From: Nematostella vectensis
Lineage: Eukaryota; Cnidaria; Anthozoa; Actiniaria; Edwardsiidae
Length of the DNA stretch: 64,000 nt
Assembly (NCBI RefSeq): GCF_932526225.1
Contig: NC_064043.1
Span: forward strand, 9,591,821 to 9,655,820
Direction: 5' to 3'
Shown: in pieces, positions 54,600 to 63,881 of the stretch
How the letters are laid out: the number at the start of each line of letters is the position of its first letter
Position numbering within the stretch: position 1 is the stretch's first letter
Notes under the pieces: model-generated
Told to the model about the DNA's origin: nothing
Databases searched by the model: none
What the model saw: the letters and a program-made list of their open reading frames with translations, nothing else
Program-made: the position numbers and the translations under genes

Positions 54600-55852
54600 T
54601 CAGTATTGTATGGACTCTAGCTGTCCGCTCATTTGGGCGTCGGCCACCACAAACAAGTAACAGTTTACGGTACCAGTGCCGCTCGCCGTGCGTTTTATCT
54701 CGAGGTGCACACCGTCGCGGGTGTTGACCAATCGGAGACCACCCCCATGGATAGCACTGTCGTCCGTCGTTCGAAGGTCGATCCACAGAGCAAACTTGTT
54801 ATCGCCATAGAACGACTCCGGGCCGACCGCTGGGGCGGCAGGCGCTCCGCTGTGCCCCCCCGGGGAGGGGCGGACGAACCGCCTTTTCGCCTCCCTCCAG
54901 AAATCCGTGGCATCCCCTGGCTGAAGACCCTGTTTGGCACGCCGTCGATTGTAACGCGAACGCTCTTGATGCCGGGGTACACGAACTTATCAGAGTCGCG
55001 AGCCCCTGCAGTGTATGGCTCCACAAAGAGGAGCAACAGACCACTCATAGACCTTCGCGGTAGGTTGACACTCTCGTTGATTATGCTGTCCGTCCCTTTG
55101 CTAATATGGAAGGTCTTGTGAAGGTTCACTTGCTCGTAGAAGAACGTTGTGCCGTTTTGGTAGGCGGCGGCTGCAGACCGGGCGTGGTTGTCGTCCCTCA
55201 GGCTTTCGTATTCCAGCTCTAGATTTTTGATGCCATAGGATAATTTGGTAGCATCGCTTCCGACTACTACCTGGTCAACCGTTGCGAACGTGATCTCGAA
55301 GAGCAGCGCCTCGGAGAGCGCCCTTGGGTACAGTACGCCGTGGTCCGTCAGCAGAGAATGTTCTAGCGGGATGGTGTACCTCGCCCCGTGGGCGGCGTTT
55401 AGAGCGTTCTCCTTGGCGTTACTAGTCGCTTTATCGCCAGCCTTGGAGCGAAGCTTGCGCATGTTTTCTGACTGTATGCCCTGCCCCAGGCGGTCCTCTC
55501 TCTCGACTTTGGACAGGTAAAGCTCTTCATACGTCTTGAAGACGTCGTAGCGGTTGGTGTCCTGGAGCGTTTCTCCTGCAAACGTGATTTTCCGGGGGCT
55601 CACGAGATTTCGGCCGACGTTGTTCACGACGGTGTTATTTGCATGGCCTGAGATAGAGAGATCGAGACCGACCCTCAAGGAGCCAGGCACGAGCGTGACG
55701 CCTTCCGATAGCTTTGGGACCGCCACATATAGCGTCTCGCCTGGGGAGGTCGCCGACGGGTTGAGAGTGACCCGGTGAACAGTTCTCTCGGCTTTCAACC
55801 CCAGAGGAGTTCTGGGTGTTCGTTTGGGGTCAAGTTTATCGCTGACTGACAT
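54600..55852 (-). pseudogene. Probable major capsid protein, jelly-roll type (frameshifted)
   Basis: ATG 55850-55852 begins MSVSDKLDPKRTP. About 310 residues run in one frame, rich in beta-strand patterns: LYVAVPKLSEGVTLVPGS, RKITFAGETL, and YTIPLEHSLLTDHGVLYPRAL. This last pattern is the type seen near the centre of double-jelly-roll capsids of adintovirus/PLV type. Near 54925 the coding sense moves to another frame, which stays protein-like to a TGA at 54600-54602 (FALWIDLRTTDD, then CYLFVVADAQM). The original frame runs on to 54695 as Arg/Ser-rich junk. Full length would be about 410 residues, usual for such capsids. Position next to the packaging ATPase supports the call. The identification is by gene order and strand pattern, not by alignment. 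Confidence 0.68.
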
Positions 55853-55989
55853 TACGTATTACGTATTACGTATATTACGTATACTATATATCGTATACGT
55901 ATGTATATATAAAGTACGAAGCCGCGTGGCTATGGTGCGGACTGTTAGACATGTCTAATATAGCATAGCACGAGTTATGCGCACGCATC
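55853..55989. promoter_or_regulatory. Divergent promoter region of the viral element
   Basis: The gap between divergent start codons (55852 minus and 55990 plus) has a TATTACGT direct repeat (three copies at 55857-55880), a TATA box TATATATAAAG at 55904-55914 and a palindrome TTAGACATGTCTAA at 55945-55958. It is markedly AT-rich against the GC-rich genes, as expected of a bidirectional late promoter. Confidence 0.6.
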
Positions 55990-56958
55990 ATGGGTGATGT
56001 TGACATTGACATTGACGATACCTTGCCGGGTGCGTCCGCCGATCGCGGAGCGGGGGACGACGAGACGACGCCCCTTATCCCGTTTGACCCCGACGATGGG
56101 GAGTCGATCCCAATGACGAGCACGTCATCGCGTATGCATGCTGCGCATAGCATGGCTACGCGAAGCGCAACGCAAACGATCGCTGAAACCTCGTTCACCA
56201 CAGAGGGTGCAGCGACAAGGCTCGGTCTCCAGTCCCTCAGGGAGAAATACCTAGACCTTAACGAGAATCTGATACGGTTCCAGTCAGACCAGAGGGGGAA
56301 GACGCTAATACGGGTTCGTAACCTCGGCAAAGGGGGTTGGACTGAACCAAGACAGCTGTTCAATGAGGACGGGGGCGTTCGACAGGACTTTGCAAAGCTG
56401 AAAGGCTTCAAGCTGGCGATGGGGTCCGTGGCAGAGATAGACGCGGTCATCCAGGAAAACACGGAACGAGTCCAAGAGCTGCAAGGGGTGGTAGCCGCAG
56501 ACAGGGAGACCATCGACGACCCTAACACGTCAGAGAGTCGCCGCCAAGAGGCCCGTGAGCACAGCGAGGAGAGGCTGTCCGAGATCGGCGAACTAGAACG
56601 CGAAAACCGAGAGCTCGAGAACAAAAAGCCGCTAAGAGAGCGCATCAAAGCCATCTTCAAAAAGTACGGCTTTACCGTCACCGCTATCGGGTTGGCCGTA
56701 GTGACGACGATCGCGGCCATTGTGACGTCGCTCGGCAAGTCGCTCTCCTCCGTGGCCAGAGGGGTCGGTAACGGGCTTAAGGCCATCGGGAAAAAGCTAG
56801 GCGAGCTTCTCCCTGGGCTAGAAGGCAGCATCGCGAACTTCGTGTTCAAGGCTGCAGGAGAAGCGGTGAAATTTCTTGGCAAAAATGCGTGGCTGCTCAT
56901 TCTAGCCGTAGCCGCGTTCTTGGTTCGTCGAATGCAAAGCAGTCATCGAAACAAGTAA
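55990..56958 (+). CDS. Virion-protein candidate with coiled coil and hydrophobic C-terminus (322 residues)
   Basis: ATG 55990 is 76 bases from the TATA box. The N-terminus is acidic and disordered, with MHAAHSM near residue 49. Residues about 85-150 are a mixed region with IRFQSDQRGKTLIRVRN. Residues about 150-215 form an acidic coiled coil (ERLSEIGELERENRELE). The last 110 residues contain KKYGFTVTAIGLAVVTTIAA, a glycine-rich amphipathic stretch (GNGLKAIGKKLGELLPGLEG) and a final hydrophobic helix (NAWLLILAVAAFLVRR). I recognise this C-terminal half as a recurrent protein in anthozoan genomes. It may be membrane-active or a minor capsid component. The frame is intact and overlaps the end of the convergent gene by 16 bases. 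Confidence 0.65.
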   Translation: MGDVDIDIDDTLPGASADRGAGDDETTPLIPFDPDDGESIPMTSTSSRMHAAHSMATRSATQTIAETSFTTEGAATRLGLQSLREKYLDLNENLIRFQSDQRGKTLIRVRNLGKGGWTEPRQLFNEDGGVRQDFAKLKGFKLAMGSVAEIDAVIQENTERVQELQGVVAADRETIDDPNTSESRRQEAREHSEERLSEIGELERENRELENKKPLRERIKAIFKKYGFTVTAIGLAVVTTIAAIVTSLGKSLSSVARGVGNGLKAIGKKLGELLPGLEGSIANFVFKAAGEAVKFLGKNAWLLILAVAAFLVRRMQSSHRNK

Positions 56959-58500
56959 TACGCCGCGGCCACCGCGAGTGCCGACAACCCCGCCTTGAGG
57001 GCGGTGTGGTCACTTTTTTCGCCCGGTCCGGGTGCGCTTGCCGTTCCGGCGGCAGTCATGCTATGCGCAGCGTGCGTACGTGGAGAGGGGGCAGGAGCCG
57101 CGCCCTCTGCGTGCACTTTCGCAGGGGCGGAAGCCTCGCTTCGCCGCCGGGACGGCACGCGGTCGATCCCAGGGTCAGTCGCGTGTTGCACCCTAGGATG
57201 CCCACCGGCCATATTATGAGCACTGACTGGCTTTGTCTCGGTGTTGATCGCGTTTGCGCCGAGCGTCATGGAGTCTGTGGCTTTCTGCACCTTATTGTTG
57301 TAGCCCACGACGCTTTGCGTGTTTATCACCAGATCGCTCGGCATCAGCCACACTCCTGGTGCGACCGCAAGGCTCAGTCTCACCTTGGCCTCCTGCACTG
57401 CTAACTGGTACCTTTGAACGCTTTGAGCGATGTCGTTTTCTATGATCGCGTCTTCAAGCAGCTTCGTGGACTCCGCCTGCGCCTCCATGGCCGGCCCACC
57501 GGCCCCCGCGATAGAGGAACGGACGTTTACCTGCGCGCCAAGCACTGTGTAGACGAACGCCTCGACCGAGCGATCGAGTCTTCCTAGCCCTGCTTTTGTC
57601 AGCCCCTGACCTTTGGGAGGCGCAAACCAGCTATATTGCACGCCCCCGTGGTCGTCGTCGCGTATGTAACCCACCTGCTTCCCACTATTGTACGTCCCAC
57701 CTTCGTCGCTAAACAGATTGAGGTGGCTCGGGTACTCGTCCGCCGCCGTGTCGTAGCCACGGATCACGTGCACGTTGCGATACCCCTCCCCCGGGTAGAA
57801 CACAAACACATCGCCTAGCCCGTGGTTTCGCCCGCCTTTTCATCGGAAGTCCGGCTTACGCGGCAAACCGAACTCTATACATAGACGCTCGAAAGCGGCC
57901 TTCTTGTAGGGGTTCCCTTTTTGCGTGAACGGGCTGTCGCCAGGCAGGGGGGCGCCGAGCTCGTAGAGTATCCTCCGGGTGGTAAAGTAGACGTGAAACC
58001 TTAGAAATCCCCTGATGACAGAGGGGAGCGTGGCGAAAGCGGGGTCGATTAGGGACACCCCGCACCCGGCGGTTGCGCACCAGACCGCAAAGTTGAGTTG
58101 CTGTGGCCAGTACCCATAGGAAGGCTCCGATAGCCACCGGCGAGACTCCTTGGCGGACTTGTGCGTGACTACTGTCTCTTTGAATATGTCTCGAACCCTA
58201 GTCGTGAATGATTTGTCCTCAGCCACGTGTATCTCTAGCTGCGTGAGTAGTGGGGTGATGTCTGAGGCCGTGCGAGGCCGTGCTCTCCACGGGGGCCGCG
58301 GGCACGGCGTAAAGCAACTTTTGCGCGAGGGTCAGAGACCTAGGGAAACCGGGTTTTGCCCGTTTGACTTGTTCGGCTATAGCGTGTTTGATATGTTCGG
58401 CTATAGAGGCTCAGGCCGCAACTGCTGCCTTCTTCGTCTCCTCCTCCTCCCGTCGGGGTATCGCTTCCTCGTTCAGCATCCTCCAGCCTTCCCAATCCAT
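56943..58500 (-). pseudogene. Long virion-protein candidate (broken)
   Basis: Probable start ATG 58498-58500. Coding sense meets an in-frame TGA near 58411, changes frame near 58265 and again near 57835, and finishes at 56943-56945, about 500 residues in all. Recognisable blocks are LTLAQKLLYAVPAAP, SYGYWPQQLNFAVWCATAG, RGFLRFHVYFTTRRILYELG, GLTKAGLGRLDRSVEAFVY and VAPGVWLMPSDLVI. I have seen this set as one gene in related cnidarian elements. The end is Ala/Pro-rich with a HAAHSM motif and a hydrophobic tail. Size and conservation suggest a structural (penton or minor capsid) protein, but this is inference. It converges on 55990-56958. Confidence 0.6.
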
Positions 58501-58530
58501 GCTCAGCCCTATTAAACACGAAGGCGGGCT

Positions 58531-58671
58531 ATGTTCAACACAATGGTGGTCCTACATGCTGCGTTCACCGAAGGCGAACTGACGCTCTTCTTTGAGCAGC
58601 CGATAAGGCGATCAGGGATGACCGCGGTAGACGGGTGGACTTTAAGGGCAAGCCTGTTCGCCTCGTATTAG
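58531..58671 (+). CDS. Small protein of 46 residues, possible fragment
   Basis: ATG 58531 to TAG 58669-58671. The sequence includes EGELTLFFEQPIRR and ends GWTLRASLFAS. This strand-rich pattern resembles short beta-proteins that lie before the next gene in similar elements, but this copy seems shorter. It diverges from the minus-strand gene starting at 58500 and is separated from the next gene by 27 bases. Confidence 0.35.
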   Translation: MFNTMVVLHAAFTEGELTLFFEQPIRRSGMTAVDGWTLRASLFASY

Positions 58672-58698
58672 AGCTAACCTAGGTCCGACATAACAAGC

Positions 58699-59382
58699 AT
58701 GGCAAACAGCGACGTTAGCAGCGGTGCCACATACCCCTCGCTTCCCAGCGTCTGCCTCCCGATTTGCCCGCAAACGCACACGACGCCTACCGCTCCGGCA
58801 AGCATCGGCGGCGACGTGCAAAGCGTCCGACTCCAGAAAATATGTGACACTCAGGCGGTTCTAGACAACGAGATAACGCATCATCGACAGGTGCGAAAGA
58901 AGTATAAGCGCGCCTTTGCCGTTACCCATGCTGTGTCTGTAGCATCCGGCATCGCTGCAGGGGCGCTTTCCAGCGCCGGGGTGGGGGTCTTTTTGAGTGG
59001 GATAGGGGTTCTGATCGGCGGTCCGCTGGCAGGGGTCGCTGGGCTGGTCGGTGTCGTGGGCGCGGGGGTAGTCTCTAGGGGTCTTACGAGCAAGGTGGCT
59101 AAACACGAAGACACGATGGTTTTAGCGGAGAGTAAGAAAAACTCGATCAGCGAGCTGGTCTCTAAGGCTCTGCAGGACGGGCATATCTCAGACGGAGAGT
59201 TTCGGCTAATACTTCAGGAACAAGAGAGATACTACGCGTTCAAGGCCGCTATCAGAGCTCGACACGGCCTCGCACCGCGCGAGAAGAAAAGCAGGAAAGG
59301 GCCCTCCCTGGAGACACGCGAAAAGATGAAAAAGAGGCTGCGGGAAATTCGCGAGGACTTCGGGAGCGAGGTGTTCGAGTAA
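58699..59382 (+). CDS. Virion/membrane protein candidate with glycine-rich TM hairpin (227 residues)
   Basis: ATG 58699. After a Thr/Pro-rich start comes QSVRLQKICDTQ, a basic helix (VRKKYKRAFAV), a long hydrophobic hairpin of about 60 residues (ASGIAAGALSSAGVGVFL, then IGGPLAGVAGLVGVVGAGVV), then a charged C-terminal half with SELVSKALQDGHISDGEFRL and a Lys/Arg-rich tail. The SVRLQKI start and the DG-IS-EEF segment recur in a family I know only as uncharacterised anthozoan proteins. The frame is intact. It is the last gene before the right inverted repeat, 66 bases away, and overlaps no other gene. Confidence 0.65.
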   Translation: MANSDVSSGATYPSLPSVCLPICPQTHTTPTAPASIGGDVQSVRLQKICDTQAVLDNEITHHRQVRKKYKRAFAVTHAVSVASGIAAGALSSAGVGVFLSGIGVLIGGPLAGVAGLVGVVGAGVVSRGLTSKVAKHEDTMVLAESKKNSISELVSKALQDGHISDGEFRLILQEQERYYAFKAAIRARHGLAPREKKSRKGPSLETREKMKKRLREIREDFGSEVFE

Positions 59383-59448
59383 AACTCAGGTTTAAACGCC
59401 ACGCCAGCGGCTTTGAATTTACGGCCGAAAAACGGTTGTTCCGCGCTC

Positions 59449-59520
59449 CGTAGGTTGGCGGCCCTCCTCGTTTTCACGGCCCTAGCACAAGGCGCTGGCG
59501 TCCCCGACATAGACTAACCA
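59449..59520. repeat. Right terminal inverted repeat
   Basis: 72 bp ending CCCCGACATAGACTAACCA, the reverse complement of 46194-46265 with one mismatch near the inner end. Confidence 0.93.
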
Positions 59521-59830
59521 TCGCTAATTACCCATCTACGCGGAGTGTGTCTTGCGTAGATTTACCCATCTACGCGAAGTGGTCCCGACGTAGATCAATA
59601 ACCAGCAACTGTTAGTCTACGCGAAACGTGTCACCGAAAGCCCCCAGCCTGGAATGGGGCTGGGGGGTCGGAGGGGGGATTCGCGCCTCCCAAGTCTAAG
59701 ACGGGGCTGGGAGGCCCGGAGGGGCGATTCGCGCCCCCCACTCATTTCACTGAAACCCCCCAGTCCCCCCCTTTATCTGCGGCTCTGCTTTTTCAATACG
59801 GAGCTCTGCACTTGACGTCGTCTAGCGGGA
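59521..59830. repeat. GC-rich flank with short direct repeats
   Basis: ACCCATCTACGCG occurs at 59530-59542 and 59564-59576 and TCTACGCGAAACG near 59616. A longer imperfect pair, built on GGGGCTGG...CGGAGGGG-GATTCGCGCC, lies at about 59653-59690 and 59704-59740. Composition matches the viral element, not the host. It could be a part of the element outside the visible inverted repeat or a second remnant. Confidence 0.55.
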
Positions 59831-59835
59831 CGACT

Positions 59836-60197
59836 TCAGCTACACAGGCCCGTACCCAGGTGCACCCCCCCCCCCCCCCCATACACACACAACAACCGAA
59901 AGTCCACTTTCGGTTCTTAATAGACGTGCCATTTGTAGACCAAAACTATAAAGCATAAGCTAGATCACTCTGGTATGTCATTAACCCATAAGTCAGACTT
60001 TATTTGTAGCCTAATCCGACAATAAACGTCCCATGGAGATAATGCATAAAAAAAATCCATTTTTTGTTCTTTTGGGGGTGGTCAGATATTTATAAAAAAC
60101 TCAGCCCCCCCCCTCCTCCATTAAAATTAGGTCAATTTTTTTTCAGATTTCGCATCCCCTCCCCCTAGAAAAATTCCTGGGTACGGGCCTGGCTACA
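59836..60197. repeat. Inverted-repeat MITE ending in GCCCGTACCCAGG
   Basis: ACAGGCCCGTACCCAGG near 59843 is matched by CCTGGGTACGGGCCTGG ending near 60193. A C run of about 14 lies inside the left end. The interior is AT-rich. Confidence 0.6.
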
Positions 60198-60247
60198 TAT
60201 AACCCTGTTGTTGGAGTTGGAAGTTTTTGCTTATTCTGCGATTCCTT

Positions 60248-61251
60248 AACCCATTGACTCCTGGCTTTTTTGGAGCTGAATTTACAAAAAACAGACTGAA
60301 AACAGATACCTCCCCCCCTATTCTGAGTTTTAAACAGCCCGTCAAAGTCAAACACAGCTGCACCTAGTCAGCGGTATCCAAGCTTTCCAACAGTGCTTTG
60401 CGGTCCCCACTTTTAATCCCTCGTCGATGTGCTGAAGCCAGCACAAGTTGATGGTTGTTTGTATTTTTCATAAAAAATACAGCTATGAGCATATTAGGGG
60501 AGTGTCTCAGGACATCATGAAGTCTTTTGGGGCATAATTGAGTGCTTTGCTTATGGATATTTGCAAGCAAAGGTGGATTCATGATGATTTTTTCTTGTTT
60601 GGCTTTGCCCGGATGAGAAAATAATTTTCTAATGAATCACCACAGCTCTCCTAAATGCTGTCTTTTCTGAAACCAAATTGATTGCAAAATTGTTTACACT
60701 TCTATTCTGGGTCTGTATGACCTGGAATTGATTTGTTTGGCTTCGGGGTGAAAAGACTTATAAAAAACCATCTGACTTTGGGGAGAGGAGTGTTGACTGG
60801 CCCTCCCCTCGTGAATTTTCCCCTGGATCTCCCAGAATGCTTTGCAATACGTAAACATATTTTCGTGGTTGTACAATCCTTCAAGGAATGGGCATTGTGT
60901 TTTGAGGCCAAGGAAATGTACCTGGAGGATCAGAATAAAGGTATCTATTTGTGTCTTGAGCTGTGTTTGCTGATCTCTCTCCCTTGTGTGGTATTTTGAG
61001 CGTTTTATTGAGAGGGGTGATTCTGCTTTTCTCTCCTTGTTCGATTTGAGATTTGTCAAAGAACCTGTGCTATTATTTGGCTTAAGAGTAGATGCCAACA
61101 CCTTGGTTGGATGCATATCTGCAAGACCATTTATCCCTTAGACTGATGCCTGAGTATCTTCATCTTGTTGTGTTTATTTTGAATTTATGAATTTTTTGGG
61201 TTGTGGGTACTTCCCAAAGCCGGTACAGGCCGGTTCAGGGGTCAATGTGTT
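60248..61251. mobile_element. About 1.0-kb inverted-repeat element
   Basis: TTAACCCATTGACTCCTG at 60247 on is nearly the reverse complement of CAGGGGTCAATGTGTTAA ending near 61251. The interior carries minus-strand frames of 72 and 140 codons with no domain that I recognise, and no opposite evidence of a host gene. It is probably a non-autonomous DNA transposon. Confidence 0.45.
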
Positions 61252-61552
61252 AAAAAAAAACGTTTACCTAACGGTGCGCGTTCGCCACCCATAACAGATC
61301 ACCCTCTAGAACCCAGGGCGGCGAAGGGGGAGGGGAGGAAACGGGAGGTTCCGTCTAAGTGACGCTGACATGGACGCCCAGCGTACCCAAGGATGAGAGC
61401 AAAGAAACACTAGACAAAGTTCAACTCTTTTCTTAAACGAATAGACAAAATATTTACAGACAAGTCTCTCAAATTTATATACACAAGTATTATCTACCAT
61501 CCATTTGCTGTTGCATATTTACTTGGATTCATTCTAGGGTATAAGATAGTTC

Positions 61553-62005
61553 CTACTTGAGCGAGTTCCCTCTGGTCTCTGCCTTTCCGGTAGACAAGAT
61601 ATTTGGTAAAAACCCGCCTTCTATATTGCTTGGTATCTTGCGGTTTCTGTTTGGGCTGCTTTTCGGTAGATTTGGAAATATCGGTTTTACCACCCTAGCT
61701 GGTCTTCTGTATGCACTCCCTTGTTGTGCCGAGTAAATTGCGAAAAGTTGATTCAATCGTTCCTTTTCTTGAAGCCCCGATTTTTTAAGTTCTGTTCGTT
61801 GGGTATTCTCTTCGTCTTCTTTTTCCCGTGCAACTTGAGCTTTTTGTTTGCGCTTTTGTAAAGCCGTCGCATAATCTCTCTTGCGCGCCATTTTTTCGCC
61901 ATCATCATTTGGAATGGACCTTGTTCTTCGACGCTTGTGCTCGCCAGGGCTATGTTTCTTTTTCTCTTTCTTGTGCCGTGATTTACTTCCCTTCCCTAAG
62001 TCCAT
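61553..62005 (-). CDS. Small basic protein, unrecognised (150 residues)
   Basis: ATG 62003-62005 (MDLGKGSKSRHKK) is preferred over an upstream TTG. The first 35 residues are Lys/Arg/His-rich (a likely nuclear signal), followed by a charged helix of about 50 residues (KRDYATALQKRKQKAQVARE) and a Pro/Asn/Arg-rich end with AYRRPARVVKPIFPNLPKSS. The frame is closed by TAG at 61553-61555. A GTAGGA just before that stop could be a splice donor, in which case this is a first exon. Composition is host-like. I do not recognise the family. Confidence 0.5.
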   Translation of the reverse strand: MDLGKGSKSRHKKEKKKHSPGEHKRRRTRSIPNDDGEKMARKRDYATALQKRKQKAQVAREKEDEENTQRTELKKSGLQEKERLNQLFAIYSAQQGSAYRRPARVVKPIFPNLPKSSPNRNRKIPSNIEGGFLPNILSTGKAETRGNSLK

Positions 62006-63139
62006 CTCCGAAGAGTAGATCCGTACCGCCGCAGCCAATGAACTAGTTTACACTTTGATCGGTGGTAAGACTGGGGCCATCGCATAAGCAAGATCGTAGT
62101 TTCGTTAATTATTATTGAATCAACAATAAATCAAATCGAAAACATTAGAACCTTATTTCACGAGTTACGTGACATCACAATGACAACGCGCGCCCTTGCG
62201 ACTTATCAAAGCAACGCGCGCTTTCGAACGCAGTAAGTTACCAAAGAAATTTCAAGCACTTGTTACACTTTTCTATTGCAGACGTGTTATACACTAAAAT
62301 AATATGTACATTACTCAAAAGGAACTTTTGCTCTAGTATATTTACAGACGATGGACTACTGCAGTGGTACTGTCATCGAAATTTATCGCTGTATTGATTG
62401 ATACCTGAAAAGATGAAAATATATAGATTATAAATAATATAATCAGTACACTTAACAAATCTTCTCTGATTGCCTCCTTTGGGTTTTGTGTCGCGTCGCA
62501 ATATTTATTTAATATGTTTTCTTTCGAGAAAACTGCTAAAAGGTTGAGTATTTTAAATAACGCAAGCTTCAAACAACTAAAGAATCATGAGACAATCAGT
62601 TTAAAATAAGAGAGTCTGGTTCACGAAACATAAACGTGCACGGAAAGGCAGAAGGACACAGATATTTCCAGTATACAGAGAAAAAGTCGCATATTTTTCG
62701 GTTGTGATTTTTTTTGTAATGTATTTTTATTGAAACTTTATCACGGCACATAGGATTTGCAGAGTGGGTATATAAGTCACGAAAAAATATTTAAAACCTG
62801 TTATTTTCATTAATTTCATATAAATATACACTCTTTTTTTATATAAGAACGTCCAGCCTGAGATTTCACCAAATTTTAAGAATATCCTAAGAACATGCCG
62901 AGGCTCAGATATCAGAAAAAACTGATTTGCTTTTTTAGTCGTGATTCGTTCTAAAATGCAGAACCAAATACTGCCCATAATAACAACCTAATATATTATT
63001 GATATTGATCATTTGTGTAATTCTCATCCTAATAATTCATTGGGTATTATATTTTTATCACTTTAATTTAAGAACATCGTTAAGAACATTCAGCCTTAAA
63101 ATGCTCCAAAAATAAAAACGGCCCAGCCTTAAAGCCGCA
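62006..63139. other. AT-rich intergenic, no gene seen
   Basis: The minus-strand frames 62342-62572 and 62727-62978 are AT-driven and without recognisable domains. The region above 62005 should include the promoter of the small basic-protein gene. Confidence 0.45.
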
Positions 63140-63384
63140 TTGTCACCTGTTTACTTCCGGAGGTCCGACGGAAACCTCAGCCGTTAAAAGACAAAAGAAT
63201 CTATTCGAATCCGAAATATTTAACTGGCCATCCCCTCTAAATTAGCAGTCACATCCTCAAATAAACTTCAGATAGACACACTGCTTTCTATATTTTGAAA
63301 TATTTTTCGTGTTTTCCGTTAAAATCATCGGATATTGTTAGGTAATCGACCGGAAGTAAACTGGTGACAATCCGCCTTTAACTG
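63140..63384. repeat. MITE with about 25-bp inverted ends, copy 2
   Basis: The left end ATTGTCACCTGTTTACTTCC and the right end GGAAGTAAACTGGTGACAAT are nearly perfect reverse complements. The interior matches 22517-22715. This copy is the more complete. Confidence 0.8.
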
Positions 63385-63540
63385 AAAATTAAACGTTTTT
63401 TTATAAAAAAAACGTGTACACCTTTTTGGTGGCAGAGCCCTCTGTGCCAATTCCCACTTACTGTACGTGCCTCCCAAAAATTACCCAGTCGTAAATAATT
63501 TTCTGTGCTCATAGTACAAAACCTGCATATGGTGAAAAAC

Positions 63541-63881
63541 TCACTTTTTGAATGTTAACATGGCAGCAATACTGAGAATGATCTCTATTCCAAGAAAAGC
63601 CAGAGAAATGGCCACAAGTATTACTTCAATTCGCAATCTGTAGAAACATCAGTAAAAATAAGTAAATACATTTATGATTCTGCTAGAAAGTCCAAGGAAC
63701 ACTCAAATATACTTGAACTATCTCAAACTTCATCAATATTCATGAATAATCAAAAACTGTATCTTGACTTACACGTAAGTTTGCCACAGAAGAACAAAGA
63801 GCTCAATAAATAGAACAGGGATGCCAAGAACGATAGAGATTATCAAAGCCATGGACCTCTCTGCTAAGTTGCCTTTATACC
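63541..63881 (-). CDS. Membrane protein, last two exons (partial)
   Basis: Two exons with AG/GT boundaries that join in phase: 63773-63881 and 63541-63637, ending at TGA 63541-63543. Each encodes one strong transmembrane helix: MALIISIVLGIPVLFIELFV and VILVAISLAFLGIEIILSIA, with a short C-terminal tail FKK. The gene extends beyond the right edge of the window. Two closely spaced helices with a short cytosolic end fit a four-pass membrane protein (MS4A-like or claudin-like), but I cannot choose a family from this much sequence. Confidence 0.55.

Larger units (their letters stand above)
46194..59520. mobile_element. Endogenous Polinton-like virus (13.3 kb)
   Basis: The block is bounded by 72-bp inverted repeats and is visibly GC-rich against an AT-rich host. 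It encodes a DDE integrase, a packaging ATPase of the FtsK/A32 type, a probable jelly-roll capsid protein, a polymerase-helicase-HNH replication block and several small membrane or virion proteins, which together define a Polinton/Maverick-like virus. There are no introns. Five genes carry frameshifts or stops, so this copy is not intact. I see no adenain-type maturation protease. A target-site duplication is not evident: the six bases outside each end differ. Whether it belongs with Polintons, adintoviruses or polinton-like viruses needs sequence comparison. Confidence 0.9.

Noticed and set aside
54478-54786. 102-codon minus-strand frame over the capsid/ATPase junction
   Set aside because: It is out of frame with both protein-like readings there and has no motif.
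56889-57404. 171-codon plus-strand frame continuing past the 55990-56958 gene
   Set aside because: It is antisense to the conserved minus-strand gene 56943-58500 and is Arg/Ser/Gly-rich as expected of a GC-rich shadow frame.
46188-59526. Six-base target-site duplication around the viral element
   Set aside because: The bases outside the two ends (GGGGAC and TCGCTA) do not match, so no duplication can be claimed.
60694-61116. 140-codon minus-strand frame as a host gene
   Set aside because: It lies inside an inverted-repeat element (60248-61251), has no recognisable domain and overlaps other frames of similar length.
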